A stretch of 11,188 nucleotides of DNA, from the NCBI GenBank assembly GCA_023423235.1, contig JAFAFY010000074.1, positions 1 through 11,188 on the forward strand. Reading direction: 5' to 3'. Below are positions 1 to 6,250 of this stretch, piece by piece. The notes under the pieces are model-generated. The model made no database searches, was not told the DNA's origin, and saw nothing but the letters and a program-made list of their open reading frames with translations. The position numbers and the translations under genes were made by a program. How positions within the stretch are numbered: position 1 is the first letter of the stretch; the number at the start of each line of letters is the position of its first letter. The DNA comes from Pseudomonadota bacterium (GTDB lineage Bacteria; Pseudomonadota; Gammaproteobacteria; Xanthomonadales; Xanthomonadaceae).

Positions 1-2
1 AG

Positions 3-1115
3 TGGATGACCGCCGGCCGCGGCCTGGTGCATTCGGAAATGCCCGAGCAGCAGGAAGGGCGCATGCGCGGCTTCCAGTTGTGGGTCAACCTGCCGGCGCG
101 CGAGAAGATGACCGCGCCGCGCTACCAGGAGTTCGCGCCCGACCAGTTGCCGGTGCTCACGCCCGCGGATGGGGTGACGGTGAAGGTCATCGCCGGCAGC
201 GTCGACGGCGTGGCCGGGCCGATCTCGCAACCGGCCACCGATCCGCTGTATCTGGACATCGCCCTGGCGCCCGGTGCGCGCTGGCAGTACGCGTTGCCCG
301 AGGGCCACAACGCGTTCGCCTACGCCTTCGAGGGCGCGGCCACGGTCGGCGAGGGCGAGGATGCGCGCCCGCTGGCGACCCAGGAACTGGCACTGCTCGG
401 CGGTGGCGCGGACTTGCGCCTGGCGGCGGGCGCGGATGGCGCGCGCCTGATCCTGGTCGCGGGACGGCCGCTGCGCGAGCCGGTGGCGCGCCACGGGCCG
501 TTCGTCATGAACACGCGGGAAGAGCTGATGCAGGCCTTTGTCGACTACCAGCAGGGCCGCTTCTGTTCCGGAAGCGTTGGTCGGTGCTGCTGGATCCCAC
601 CCGGGGTCCAGCAGCACGTGCGCCTATCTGCCGCCGAACTGCTGCCCGGAGAACTCCAGCGCCTGGGCGTCGGCCAGCGATTTCGTCAGTCGCGCCTCGT
701 CCTGCGCGCGGACGATGATGTGGGCGAAGTCGCCCGAGGGCAGCTCCAGCAGCGTTTCGCGGATCATCAGCCCCGGCGCCAGCGCGACGTCGCCCTCGTG
801 CCAGTACACGGGGTTGCCGTCGATGGTCACGCGCTCGCCCACCCGACTGCTGCGGCGGGGCCGGAACTGCGCATTGCGGCCGATCGACACCGCGAACGCC
901 TGCTCGCCGGTGCTCGATTCCACCGCGCGGCAGAACACGAAATCGCCGCCTTCGACCACGTGCCATTGCACGCCGGCACCGGCGGGCAGGGTGGGGCACT
1001 GGTCACGGCTTTGTGCCGCTGCGCTCCCCGCGCACAGGCACAGCAGCAGGGCGCCGGCGACCGGCAACCATCTGGAGATACGCATCGCACTTCCCCCTGT
1101 CAGGCAGGGTTCTGA
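3..1115 (+). CDS. Pirin family protein, 5'-truncated by the window edge, with no stop at the expected end
   Basis: This is the C-terminal part of a pirin (bicupin, YhhW-like) protein; the N-terminal cupin start lies left of the window. The fragment opens with WMTAGRGLVHSEMPEQ, the pirin signature that carries the last two metal ligands (His and Glu of VHSE). It continues through the second cupin half and reaches the usual C-terminal block GPFVMNTREELMQAF followed by VDYQQGRF. Pirins normally stop within a few residues of this point (about codon 561-566). Here the frame continues with CSGSVGRCC and the first in-frame stop is TGA at 1113-1115. The extra ~180 residues do not resemble pirin and run antisense over the whole exported-protein gene at 624-1085. 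I believe only the part up to about 566 is genuine pirin; the extension is probably due to stop-codon loss or a sequence error. Family function (quercetinase-like or regulatory) cannot be told from sequence. Confidence 0.8.
   Translation, partial: WMTAGRGLVHSEMPEQQEGRMRGFQLWVNLPAREKMTAPRYQEFAPDQLPVLTPADGVTVKVIAGSVDGVAGPISQPATDPLYLDIALAPGARWQYALPEGHNAFAYAFEGAATVGEGEDARPLATQELALLGGGADLRLAAGADGARLILVAGRPLREPVARHGPFVMNTREELMQAFVDYQQGRFCSGSVGRCCWIPPGVQQHVRLSAAELLPGELQRLGVGQRFRQSRLVLRADDDVGEVARGQLQQRFADHQPRRQRDVALVPVHGVAVDGHALAHPTAAAGPELRIAADRHRERLLAGARFHRAAEHEIAAFDHVPLHAGTGGQGGALVTALCRCAPRAQAQQQGAGDRQPSGDTHRTSPCQAGF
584..617. terminator. Long hairpin between convergent genes, possible bidirectional terminator
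   Basis: GTGCTGCTGGATCCC (584-598) pairs with GGGGTCCAGCAGCAC (603-617) around the loop ACCC: 15 bp, all Watson-Crick except one T-G wobble. It lies about 20 bases after the expected end of the pirin gene and 6 bases beyond the stop (624) of the convergent gene, so it could end both transcripts. There is no T-run on either side, so intrinsic termination is not assured; an RNA-stabilising or transcription-blocking role is also possible. Confidence 0.5.
624..1085 (-). CDS. Small exported protein of unknown function (153 aa)
   Basis: Not recognised as a named family. The 153-residue product starts MRISRWLPVAGALLLCLC, a classical signal peptide: Arg-rich n-region, hydrophobic core at about residues 7-20, and a likely signal peptidase I site after AAA at residue 24. 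There is no valid lipobox, because the residue before Cys16 is Leu. The mature part has two cysteines (30 and 52) that could form a disulfide in the periplasm. It looks like one soluble domain with alternating beta-type segments. The ATG at 1085 is preceded by a purine-rich ribosome site (GGGGGA about 8 bases upstream). The gene lies 77 bp downstream of the second pirin on the same strand, with a CRP-like palindrome in that gap, so it may have its own promoter. The neighbouring pirin frame reads through it in antisense. Confidence 0.75.
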   Translation of the reverse strand: MRISRWLPVAGALLLCLCAGSAAAQSRDQCPTLPAGAGVQWHVVEGGDFVFCRAVESSTGEQAFAVSIGRNAQFRPRRSSRVGERVTIDGNPVYWHEGDVALAPGLMIRETLLELPSGDFAHIIVRAQDEARLTKSLADAQALEFSGQQFGGR

Positions 1116-1151
1116 ACATACTCCAGTTGCGTGCTGCGTTGCGGAAGGAAT

Positions 1152-1167
1152 TGTGACAAATGTCACC
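1152..1167. promoter_or_regulatory. CRP/Clp-like palindromic site
   Basis: TGTGACAAATGTCACC matches the CRP-family consensus TGTGA-N6-TCACA at 9 of 10 defined bases; its core GTGACA-AA-TGTCAC is a perfect palindrome. It overlaps the stop codon of the second pirin (1163-1165) and is centred about 75 bases upstream of the exported-protein ATG (1085). A weak -10-like TATGTT lies between them (1120-1115, minus). Xanthomonads have the CRP homologue Clp with this type of operator. The assignment rests on the motif alone. Confidence 0.35.
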
Positions 1168-2023
1168 GTTCCGGCAGCGGGATGAACTCGTCGTCGCCGT
1201 CGACCTTGCCGAACCTGCCGTCCAGCCAGTCCTGCTTGGCCTGTTCGATGCGGTCCTTCGACGACGACACGAAGTTCCACCACAGGTGGCGCGGGCCGTC
1301 GAGCGGCTCGCCGCCGAACAGCATCGCCTTGACCGGCGTTCGCGCGCGCAGCACCGCCGGCGATCCCGGGTCGAGCAGCGCCAGGTGGCGGTTGGGAATG
1401 TCGGCGCCGTCGATCTGCGCATCGCCCTCCAGCACATACAACGCGCGCTCGCGATGCGAGGGCGGGATCGCGATCTGCGCATCGGCATCGAGGTCCAGCG
1501 CGACATTGAGCGTGTCGGCGAACACGCGCACAGGCGATTCCTCGCCGAAACCGCGCCCGGCGATCACCCGCACGCGGGCACCGTCGCGCAGGAACTGCGG
1601 CAGGCTGTCGGCGGTGTGGTGGTGGAAGGACGGCGCGGTTTCCTCGTGCGCCTTCGGCAGCGCCACCCAGGTCTGCATGCCGTGCAGCGGGTGCTCGCCC
1701 TCGCGCAACTGCAGCGGCGTGCGCTCGGAATGGGTGATGCCGCGGCCGGCGGTCATCCAGTTGACGTCGCCGGCGGCGATGTCCTGGGTGGAGCCCAGCG
1801 AATCGCGATGGCGGATGCGGCCCGACCACAGGAAGGTCACCGTCGCCAGGCCGATATGCGGATGCGGGCGTACGTCGACGCCATGGCCTCGCTCGAACAC
1901 CGCCGGGCCCATATGGTCGACGAACACGAATGGACCGACGCTGCGGGCCTGCAGCGTGGGGACTGCGCGGCGGACCTGGAAGCCGCCAAGATCGTGCACG
2001 CGGGGCGCGATGAGGGTGGTCAT
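1163..2023 (-). CDS. Pirin family protein (286 aa)
   Basis: A complete pirin-type bicupin, a cytoplasmic metal-binding protein. The N-terminal cupin contains PHPHIG (His54, His56), TVTFLWSG, IRHRDSLG, and GDVNWMTAGRGITHSE (His98, Glu100). These are the four iron ligands known from human pirin and E. coli YhhW. The second cupin follows (about residues 165-260), ending with the conserved HLWWNFVSSSKDRIEQA, and the protein finishes with an acidic tail. The length of 286 aa is normal for this subgroup. I chose ATG 2023 (MTTLIAPRVHDLGG) because upstream codons give a low-complexity Arg/Pro/Ser stretch unlike pirin; no strong ribosome site is visible. Known activities in the family include quercetin dioxygenase and transcriptional co-regulation, and the sequence does not decide between them. 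The gene lies 102 bp after the DNA glycosylase gene and may be the distal part of the lrgA-lrgB run. Confidence 0.9.
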   Translation of the reverse strand: MTTLIAPRVHDLGGFQVRRAVPTLQARSVGPFVFVDHMGPAVFERGHGVDVRPHPHIGLATVTFLWSGRIRHRDSLGSTQDIAAGDVNWMTAGRGITHSERTPLQLREGEHPLHGMQTWVALPKAHEETAPSFHHHTADSLPQFLRDGARVRVIAGRGFGEESPVRVFADTLNVALDLDADAQIAIPPSHRERALYVLEGDAQIDGADIPNRHLALLDPGSPAVLRARTPVKAMLFGGEPLDGPRHLWWNFVSSSKDRIEQAKQDWLDGRFGKVDGDDEFIPLPER

Positions 2024-2125
2024 GGTGGTGCTGCTGGCGTTGGCGGGCGGGGAGCCAGCATGCCATCGCCACGTGGCGGACGGCCGCCGATGCGGGGAAT
2101 GCAACGTTCCGCGCGCGCAGGCGCC

Positions 2126-2731
2126 TCAATCGATGCCGAGACCGGCCCGCCATGCCGCCAGTTTTTCCGCAAACCCCATCGCCGCATGCGCCGGGCTGGT
2201 CGAGGGCAACCGCACCACCTGCGGCGACGGCGCCAACTTCGGCAGCACGTGGCGCCGGAACAGCGCATCGGCGGTGGCGCCGTTGCAGCACACCCGCTCG
2301 ATGCCCGGATGCCGCGCCAGCAGCCCCGGCAGATCGTTGACGACGATGCTGCCGGCACGGATGCGCGCATCCAGGCTGCCCGGCCGCACGCACTCGGCAA
2401 TCACGTCCCACAGCGCGATGCCCGCCGCCTGCAACCGCTTCAGACGGGTGTCATAGTCCAGTTCCGGAGCGGCGCCGGCCAGCGCGCCCATGATCGGCCA
2501 GAACAGGTTGCGCGGATGCGCGTAGTAGCGCGCCGCGGCCAGCGAGGCATCGCCGGGCATGCTGCCCAGGACCAGCACGCGTGCATCCGCGCGCACCACC
2601 GGCGGAAAGCTGCGGACCGGGGCGGGTGGCGGGTCGGTGGCGCGGTCGCCGCTCAAGTGGAGGTCCGGATGGATACCGTCATCGGGTTCACGTTCCCCAT
2701 TTTCCACCGCTGGCGCAAGCCGGGATCGCAA
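2126..2731 (-). CDS. DNA-deoxyinosine (hypoxanthine-DNA) glycosylase, UDG superfamily family 6
   Basis: Base-excision repair enzyme expected to remove deaminated purine (hypoxanthine) from DNA. Evidence is the UDG-fold motif VLVLGSMPGDASL (residues 52-64), the family-6 block YYAHPRNLFW (69-78) with the conserved Asn75 in the HPRN position, and the late motif LPSTSPAH (175-182), which contacts the abasic-site DNA. The family is usually about 160-175 residues. The longest frame gives 201 aa because no ATG exists before the conserved domain: possible starts are TTG 2731, GTG 2707 and TTG 2656, none with a clear ribosome site. Similarity begins at about VRSFPPVV (residue 39), so the true start may be 2707 or 2656. 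The gene follows lrgB on the same strand with a gap of about 76 bp. Its link to the membrane pair is probably only positional. Confidence 0.85.
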   Translation of the reverse strand: MRSRLAPAVENGEREPDDGIHPDLHLSGDRATDPPPAPVRSFPPVVRADARVLVLGSMPGDASLAAARYYAHPRNLFWPIMGALAGAAPELDYDTRLKRLQAAGIALWDVIAECVRPGSLDARIRAGSIVVNDLPGLLARHPGIERVCCNGATADALFRRHVLPKLAPSPQVVRLPSTSPAHAAMGFAEKLAAWRAGLGID

Positions 2732-2807
2732 ACGGTGATCGTGCGCCTATGGCGCGCGCTGTCGGCATGCAACACGGCAGGAAATCGCGACGCGTGATCG
2801 CGGCCGG

Positions 2808-3509
2808 CTACAGCAACCGGATCAGCAACGGCGCCAGGGCGACGTTGAGCAGACCGGCCAGCACCATCACCAGGCCGGCGATCGCGCCTTCCTCGTTGCC
2901 GATCTCGCGTGCCTTGGCCACGCCGGCGCCGTGCGCGCCCATGCCCAGCAGGGCGCCGCGGGCCATCGAGGTCTGCAGCGGCAGCACGCGGACCACGAAC
3001 TGGCCGAGCATCGCGCCGCAGATGCCGGTCAGGATCACGAACACCGCGGTCAGTTCCGGCACGCCGCCGACCTCGCCGGAGATCGTCATCGCGAACGGCG
3101 TGGTGATCGAACGCGGCGCAAGGCTGGCGCGCAGCTCCGGCGAGAGGTGCAGCAGCGTGGCCAGCCCCCAGGCACTGAGGATCGCCACCGTGCTGCCGAC
3201 CAGCACGCCCAGCCCGAGCACCTTCCAGTGCTTCCGGATCAGGGCGCGCTGCTGGTAGATCGGCACCGCGAAGGCGACCGTGACCGGCCCGAGCATCAGC
3301 AGCAGCCAGTGGGTGCCGCGGATGTACTCGCGGTAGCTGGTGTGCAGGGCGAGCGCGAGCAGCAGCAACGCGGCGGGCGCCAGCAGCAGCGGCGAGGCCC
3401 ACCAGCGCGGCGCGCGCCGGTACAGGCGCTTGGCCGCCATGTAGGACAGGATGGTTGCCGCCGACCAGAACAGCGGCGACAGCCACACCGCCCAGAGATC
3501 AGCGTTCAT
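2808..3509 (-). CDS. LrgB/CidB family membrane protein (233 aa)
   Basis: Integral inner-membrane protein, partner of the LrgA/CidA-type protein encoded just upstream. Signature blocks of the LrgB family are present: LLGPVTVAFAVPIYQQ (about 72-87), EVGGVPELTAVFVILTG, and MGAHGAGVAKA followed by GNEEGAIAGL near the C-terminus. Several hydrophobic segments span the length, at about 10-26, 40-55, 68-86, 93-115, 138-165 and 205-231. The ATG at 3509 has GGAG about 10 bases upstream and overlaps the end of the preceding gene by 11 nt, which implies translational coupling; a GTG at 3518 is the alternative. In Staphylococcus and Bacillus these pairs affect murein hydrolase activity, programmed lysis and pyruvate or glycolate-type metabolite transport. 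Which role applies here cannot be told from sequence. Confidence 0.9.
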   Translation of the reverse strand: MNADLWAVWLSPLFWSAATILSYMAAKRLYRRAPRWWASPLLLAPAALLLLALALHTSYREYIRGTHWLLLMLGPVTVAFAVPIYQQRALIRKHWKVLGLGVLVGSTVAILSAWGLATLLHLSPELRASLAPRSITTPFAMTISGEVGGVPELTAVFVILTGICGAMLGQFVVRVLPLQTSMARGALLGMGAHGAGVAKAREIGNEEGAIAGLVMVLAGLLNVALAPLLIRLL

Positions 3510-3930
3510 GGCGCGCACTCCAGCGGCAGCACAGGTCCACGGTCAACGCCGTGCACACCATCACCAGGCAGGTACCGGCCAGGACAACCGCCAGCAGCTT
3601 GAGTCCGAGCAGGCCCAGCAGTTGCGGGTTGTCGAGCACGATCAGCGCAGCCGGCACGAAGAACAGCAGCATCTCGGCCAGCAGGAAGCTCGACCCCTGG
3701 TCCAGGGTGCGGCTGGCGAGGCCATGGGTCGAGAGCAACACCAGCAGAGCCAGCATGCCCACGATGCCGCCGGGAATCGGCACGTGCAGCGCATGCACCA
3801 GCGCTTCGGCGCCGGCCCAGACCGCGACGATGATCGCCACCTGCGCCCAGCGGCTGCCGCGCACCCCGCGCCGCAGCCGCGTGCGGGTGGCATGCAGGAC
3901 GGGCAGGGCACGTTGGCCGGTGGTTTTCAT
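3499..3930 (-). CDS. CidA/LrgA family holin-like membrane protein (143 aa)
   Basis: Small four-helix membrane protein of the holin-like CidA/LrgA family, which forms an inner-membrane pair with the LrgB protein. The hallmark sequence PIPGGIVGM lies at about residue 54, and the second hallmark EMLLFFVPAALIVLD at about residue 90. Predicted helices lie at about 30-50, 54-72, 83-103 and 107-133. A basic, cytoplasmic N-terminal stretch of about 28 residues (TRTRLRRGVRGSR) precedes helix 1 and is slightly long for the family. The start chosen is ATG 3930 (MKTTGQRA); the frame is open further upstream, but that would run into the divergent regulator. Downstream lrgB overlaps its stop. The divergent LysR gene across a 76-bp gap is the usual arrangement for CidR-controlled cidAB operons, which suggests regulation by it. 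Confidence 0.88.
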   Translation of the reverse strand: MKTTGQRALPVLHATRTRLRRGVRGSRWAQVAIIVAVWAGAEALVHALHVPIPGGIVGMLALLVLLSTHGLASRTLDQGSSFLLAEMLLFFVPAALIVLDNPQLLGLLGLKLLAVVLAGTCLVMVCTALTVDLCCRWSARHER

Positions 3931-4006
3931 GTAGTCACTGTGGACCTGGGCTTGCCATAAATGAAATGAATTGTTTGAATCCGCATGATTCGATTTGGGA
4001 ATGCCC
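3931..4006. promoter_or_regulatory. Divergent promoter region lrgA / LysR with a perfect dyad
   Basis: This 76-bp spacer is clearly more AT-rich than its surroundings (for example 3958-3998). It contains the perfect inverted repeat GAATC-CGCAT-GATTC at 3977-3991, 16 bases before the LysR ATG and about 47 bases before the lrgA ATG. Within it T-N11-A spacing (3976 to 3988) also occurs, the usual core of LysR-type operators. This placement would allow autorepression together with lrgAB activation. Promoter hexamers are not clear enough to assign. The operator call is inference from dyad and context. Confidence 0.45.
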
Positions 4007-4915
4007 ATGGAGCTGCGCTATCTGCGGGCGCTGGTGGAGGTGGTGCGCCGCGACGGCTTCTCGGCCGCTGCGCGCACCCTGCATGCCACCCAGCCGACGA
4101 TCAGCAAGTCGATCCGCCAGCTCGAGGACGAGCTTGGCGCGACCCTGTTGGAGCGTCTGGGCCATGGCGTGCGGCTGACGCCGGCCGGGGAGATCGTCTA
4201 CCGGCGCGCCTTGTCGATGCTGGCCGAGCGCGACAGCATGCGCGGCGAACTCGACGAACTGCGCGGCCTGCGCCGCGGCGAGCTGCGCCTGGGCCTGCCG
4301 CCGCTGGGCAGCAACACCCTGTTCGCGCCCTTGTTCGCGCGCTATCGCCGGCGCTATCCCGACATCGACATCCGCCTGATGGAGCACGGCAGCCAGGCGC
4401 TGGAGGACCACCTGCTGGCAGGCGAGATCGAGCTGGCAGGCAGCCTGCTGCCGGTGCCCGAGGCCTTCGACTGGCAGCCGGTGCGGCGCGAACCGCTGAT
4501 GGTGCTGCTGCCGCCCGGGCACCCCGCAGGGCGCCGGCGCAAGGTCTCGCTGGCGGACCTGCGGGAGACGCCGTTCATCCTGTTCGAGGAGGGGTTCGCC
4601 CTGAACCGGCGCATCCTCGACGGCTGCCAGCGCAGCGGCTTCCAGCCGATCGAGGCCGCGCGCAGCGGCCAGACCGACTTCATCGTCGCCCTGGTCGCAG
4701 CCGGGCAGGGACTGGCGCTGCTGCCGCGGATGATCGCCGAACAGCGGCGCCATCCCGAGGTGCAGTACGTGCTGCTGGACGAGCCGGACATCGACTGGCA
4801 CATGGCCCTGGTCTGGCGCCGTGGCGGCTTCCTCTCGCACGCCGCGCAGGCCTGGCTGGCGCTGGCCCGCGAGGCCGGACCGGAGGCGCGCGATGACGCC
4901 CCCGCGGCGACATGA
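4007..4915 (+). CDS. LysR-type transcriptional regulator (302 aa), CidR-like by context
   Basis: Cytoplasmic DNA-binding regulator. The N-terminal winged HTH (MELRYLRALVEVVRR, then FSAAARTLHATQPTISKSI at 18-36 and LEDELGATLLER) is textbook LysR. The effector-binding domain follows from about residue 90 (RLGLPPLGSNTLFAPLF) to the C-terminus, with the usual GQTDFIVALVAAGQGLALLPRMI region. The length is standard. The ATG at 4007 is favoured over 4001 because GGGA lies 7 bases before 4007 but directly abuts 4001. It is divergent from the CidA/LrgA-LrgB pair; in Gram-positives the equivalent CidR activates cidABC in response to acetate or overflow metabolism. By analogy this protein probably controls lrgAB and itself, but its effector is unknown. 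Its 3' end overlaps the likely start of tadA by 23 nt. Confidence 0.92.
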   Translation: MELRYLRALVEVVRRDGFSAAARTLHATQPTISKSIRQLEDELGATLLERLGHGVRLTPAGEIVYRRALSMLAERDSMRGELDELRGLRRGELRLGLPPLGSNTLFAPLFARYRRRYPDIDIRLMEHGSQALEDHLLAGEIELAGSLLPVPEAFDWQPVRREPLMVLLPPGHPAGRRRKVSLADLRETPFILFEEGFALNRRILDGCQRSGFQPIEAARSGQTDFIVALVAAGQGLALLPRMIAEQRRHPEVQYVLLDEPDIDWHMALVWRRGGFLSHAAQAWLALAREAGPEARDDAPAAT

Positions 4916-5456
4916 AACAATCGCGCCGATGTCCAGCGACCCGCGCCTGCTTCCCGCCATTACGCCTGCCGCCACGCCCACGACCGGCGATGACGACCTG
5001 CACTGGATGCGGCATGCGCTGGCGCTGGCGGCGCGCGCGGAGCGCGATTTCGACGAGATCCCGGTCGGCGCAGTGGTGCTGGACGCCGCGGGCCGGGTGA
5101 TCGGCGAGGGCTGGAACCGCAACATCGGCCAGCACGACCCCAGCGCGCATGCCGAGATCGTCGCGCTGCGCGAAGCCGGCCGCGCGCTCGGCAACCATCG
5201 CCTGGTCGGCTGCACGCTCTACGTCACGCTCGAACCCTGCACCATGTGCGCGATGGCGATGGTGCATGCGCGCCTTGCGCGCGTGGTGTTCGGCGCCCTC
5301 GACCCCAAGACCGGCGCCGCCGGCAGCGTGTTCGACGTCCTCGCCGATCCGCGCCACAACCACCGCATCGCGGTCACCGGCGGCGTGCTGGCCGACGCGG
5401 CCGGGCCGATGCTGCGCAACTATTTCCGCCGCAAGCGCGGCCTGCCGCCGGGCTGA
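4893..5456 (+). CDS. tadA: tRNA-specific adenosine deaminase TadA
   Basis: Converts adenosine-34 of tRNA-Arg(ACG) to inosine, an essential wobble modification in the cytoplasm. The zinc deaminase core is intact: HAE at residues 86-88 (Zn ligand plus catalytic Glu) and EPCTMC at 114-119 (two Cys ligands), followed by MAMVHARLARVVFGALDPKTGAAGS, the tRNA-binding signature that separates TadA from other deaminases (numbering from ATG 4893, 187 aa). Two starts are possible. ATG 4893 has a strong GGAGG six bases upstream and overlaps the LysR stop; ATG 4929 (175 aa) is closer to the family length but lacks a ribosome site. I take 4893 for its Shine-Dalgarno, with the caution that both give an N-terminal extension before HWMRHALALA, where similarity to other TadA proteins begins. 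Confidence 0.93.
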   Translation: MTPPRRHETIAPMSSDPRLLPAITPAATPTTGDDDLHWMRHALALAARAERDFDEIPVGAVVLDAAGRVIGEGWNRNIGQHDPSAHAEIVALREAGRALGNHRLVGCTLYVTLEPCTMCAMAMVHARLARVVFGALDPKTGAAGSVFDVLADPRHNHRIAVTGGVLADAAGPMLRNYFRRKRGLPPG

Positions 5457-5470
5457 GGCCGGCAGGCGGC

Positions 5471-5497
5471 GCGGCCCTGGACGCCGGGCAGGGCCGC
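5471..5497. terminator. GC-rich hairpin after tadA
   Basis: GCGGCCCTG (5471-5479) and CAGGGCCGC (5489-5497) form a perfect 9-bp stem with a 9-base loop, starting 14 bases after the tadA stop and before the orn gene. No T-run follows, so it is at best a weak or factor-dependent terminator. A TATCAT at 5522-5527 just beyond could be the -10 of a separate orn promoter, with no convincing -35. Confidence 0.35.
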
Positions 5498-5554
5498 CGC
5501 GGTCTGGCCTGGCGGCTGGGCTATCATGCGCAGTCCCTCAGACGAACGCGACGC

Positions 5555-6124
5555 ATGACCGCAACGGCAGACAGGCTTGGCGAAGGACGGCTGATCTGGA
5601 TCGACCTGGAAATGACCGGGCTCGATACCGACCACGACCAGATCCTGGAGATCGCGACCGTCGTCACCGACGCCAACCTCAACGTGCTGGCCGAAGGCCC
5701 GGAGCTGGCGATCGCGCAGACGCTCGACACGCTCGAGGCGATGGACGACTGGAACCGCAACCAGCACCGGCGCTCGGGCCTGTGGCAGCGTGCGCTCGAC
5801 CAGGGCGTGGGCCTGGCCGAGGCCGAGGCGCGGACGCTGGACTTCCTGCGCGAGTGGCTGGCCCCGGGCAAATCGCCGATGTGCGGCAACTCGATCTGCC
5901 AGGACCGGCGCTTCCTGCACCGGCAGATGCCGGCGCTGGAGACGTTCTTCCACTACCGCAACCTCGACGTCAGCACGATCAAGGAGCTGGCCCGCCGCTG
6001 GGCGCCGCAGGTGCTGGCCGGCTTCACCAAGCATGCCTCGCACACCGCGCTCAGCGACGTGCACGACTCGATCGCCGAGCTGCAGCACTACCGCCGCCAT
6101 TTCGGCGCGCTTGCGGGAGGCTGA
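5555..6124 (+). CDS. orn: Oligoribonuclease (3'-5' exoribonuclease)
   Basis: Cytoplasmic DEDDh exonuclease that degrades RNA dinucleotides and very short oligos, including pGpG from cyclic-di-GMP turnover; usually essential in gammaproteobacteria. All catalytic residues are visible: Asp17 and Glu19 in WIDLEMTGLD, Asp117 in GNSICQDRRFL, and His163 with Asp168 in HTALSDVHDSI. The length of 189 aa matches the family (E. coli about 181). ATG 5555 is the natural start since MTATADRLGEGRLIWIDLEMT aligns with family N-termini; the ribosome site is weak. The next gene starts 4 bases after the stop, so the two are probably co-transcribed. Confidence 0.96.
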   Translation: MTATADRLGEGRLIWIDLEMTGLDTDHDQILEIATVVTDANLNVLAEGPELAIAQTLDTLEAMDDWNRNQHRRSGLWQRALDQGVGLAEAEARTLDFLREWLAPGKSPMCGNSICQDRRFLHRQMPALETFFHYRNLDVSTIKELARRWAPQVLAGFTKHASHTALSDVHDSIAELQHYRRHFGALAGG

Positions 6125-6128
6125 ACGC

Positions 6129-6250
6129 ATGGAGACGGACATCAAGCAGGCCGACGCGCGCTTGCGCGCGCTTGTGCGTGTTCCCGCCCGCCCGCCGAAG
6201 ACGTCTTCGTCGAAGACCAGGCATGGCTGGCGCGACACCTGCATCCGCTG
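6129..6250 (+). pseudogene. Displaced 5' end of the following hypothetical gene (out of frame)
   Basis: ATG 6129 has a strong ribosome site (GGGAGG, about 8 bases upstream) and begins METDIKQADARLRALVRVPARPP in the frame that ends at TGA 6306-6308 (59 aa). After about 6197 the protein-like sequence moves to the next frame, giving EDVFVEDQAWLARHLHPLV and continuing into the ORF at 6251. That second frame has no ATG, GTG or TTG between the orn stop and 6251. The break coincides with the (CCCG)3 repeat at 6183-6196. This piece is therefore the authentic start of the downstream gene, separated by a frameshift. Confidence 0.7.
6183..6197 (+). repeat. CCCG tetranucleotide repeat at the frameshift point
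   Basis: Three tandem CCCG units followed by CCG. One more unit (+4 bases) would put METDIKQ... and EDVFVEDQAW... in a single frame; losing two units would do the same. This is the likely site of the indel that breaks the gene. Confidence 0.6.

Noticed and set aside
1163..2104. Upstream start for the second pirin adding 27 residues
   Set aside because: The extra stretch is Ser/Pro/Trp/His-rich and unlike pirin N-termini, which begin near MTTLIAPRVHDLGG; ATG 2023 fits better.
1160..2797. Long plus-strand open frames opposite the second pirin and the glycosylase
   Set aside because: Antisense shadows of two clearly recognisable proteins; low-complexity Arg-rich translation and no ribosome site.
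3935..5215. Long minus-strand frame opposite the LysR and tadA genes
   Set aside because: The Gln/Arg/Ala-rich translation has no domain, while the plus-strand proteins show all family motifs.
5457..5554. Possible small RNA or tRNA gene between tadA and orn
   Set aside because: Only one simple 9-bp hairpin is present; no cloverleaf, no conserved T-loop sequence and no promoter pair.
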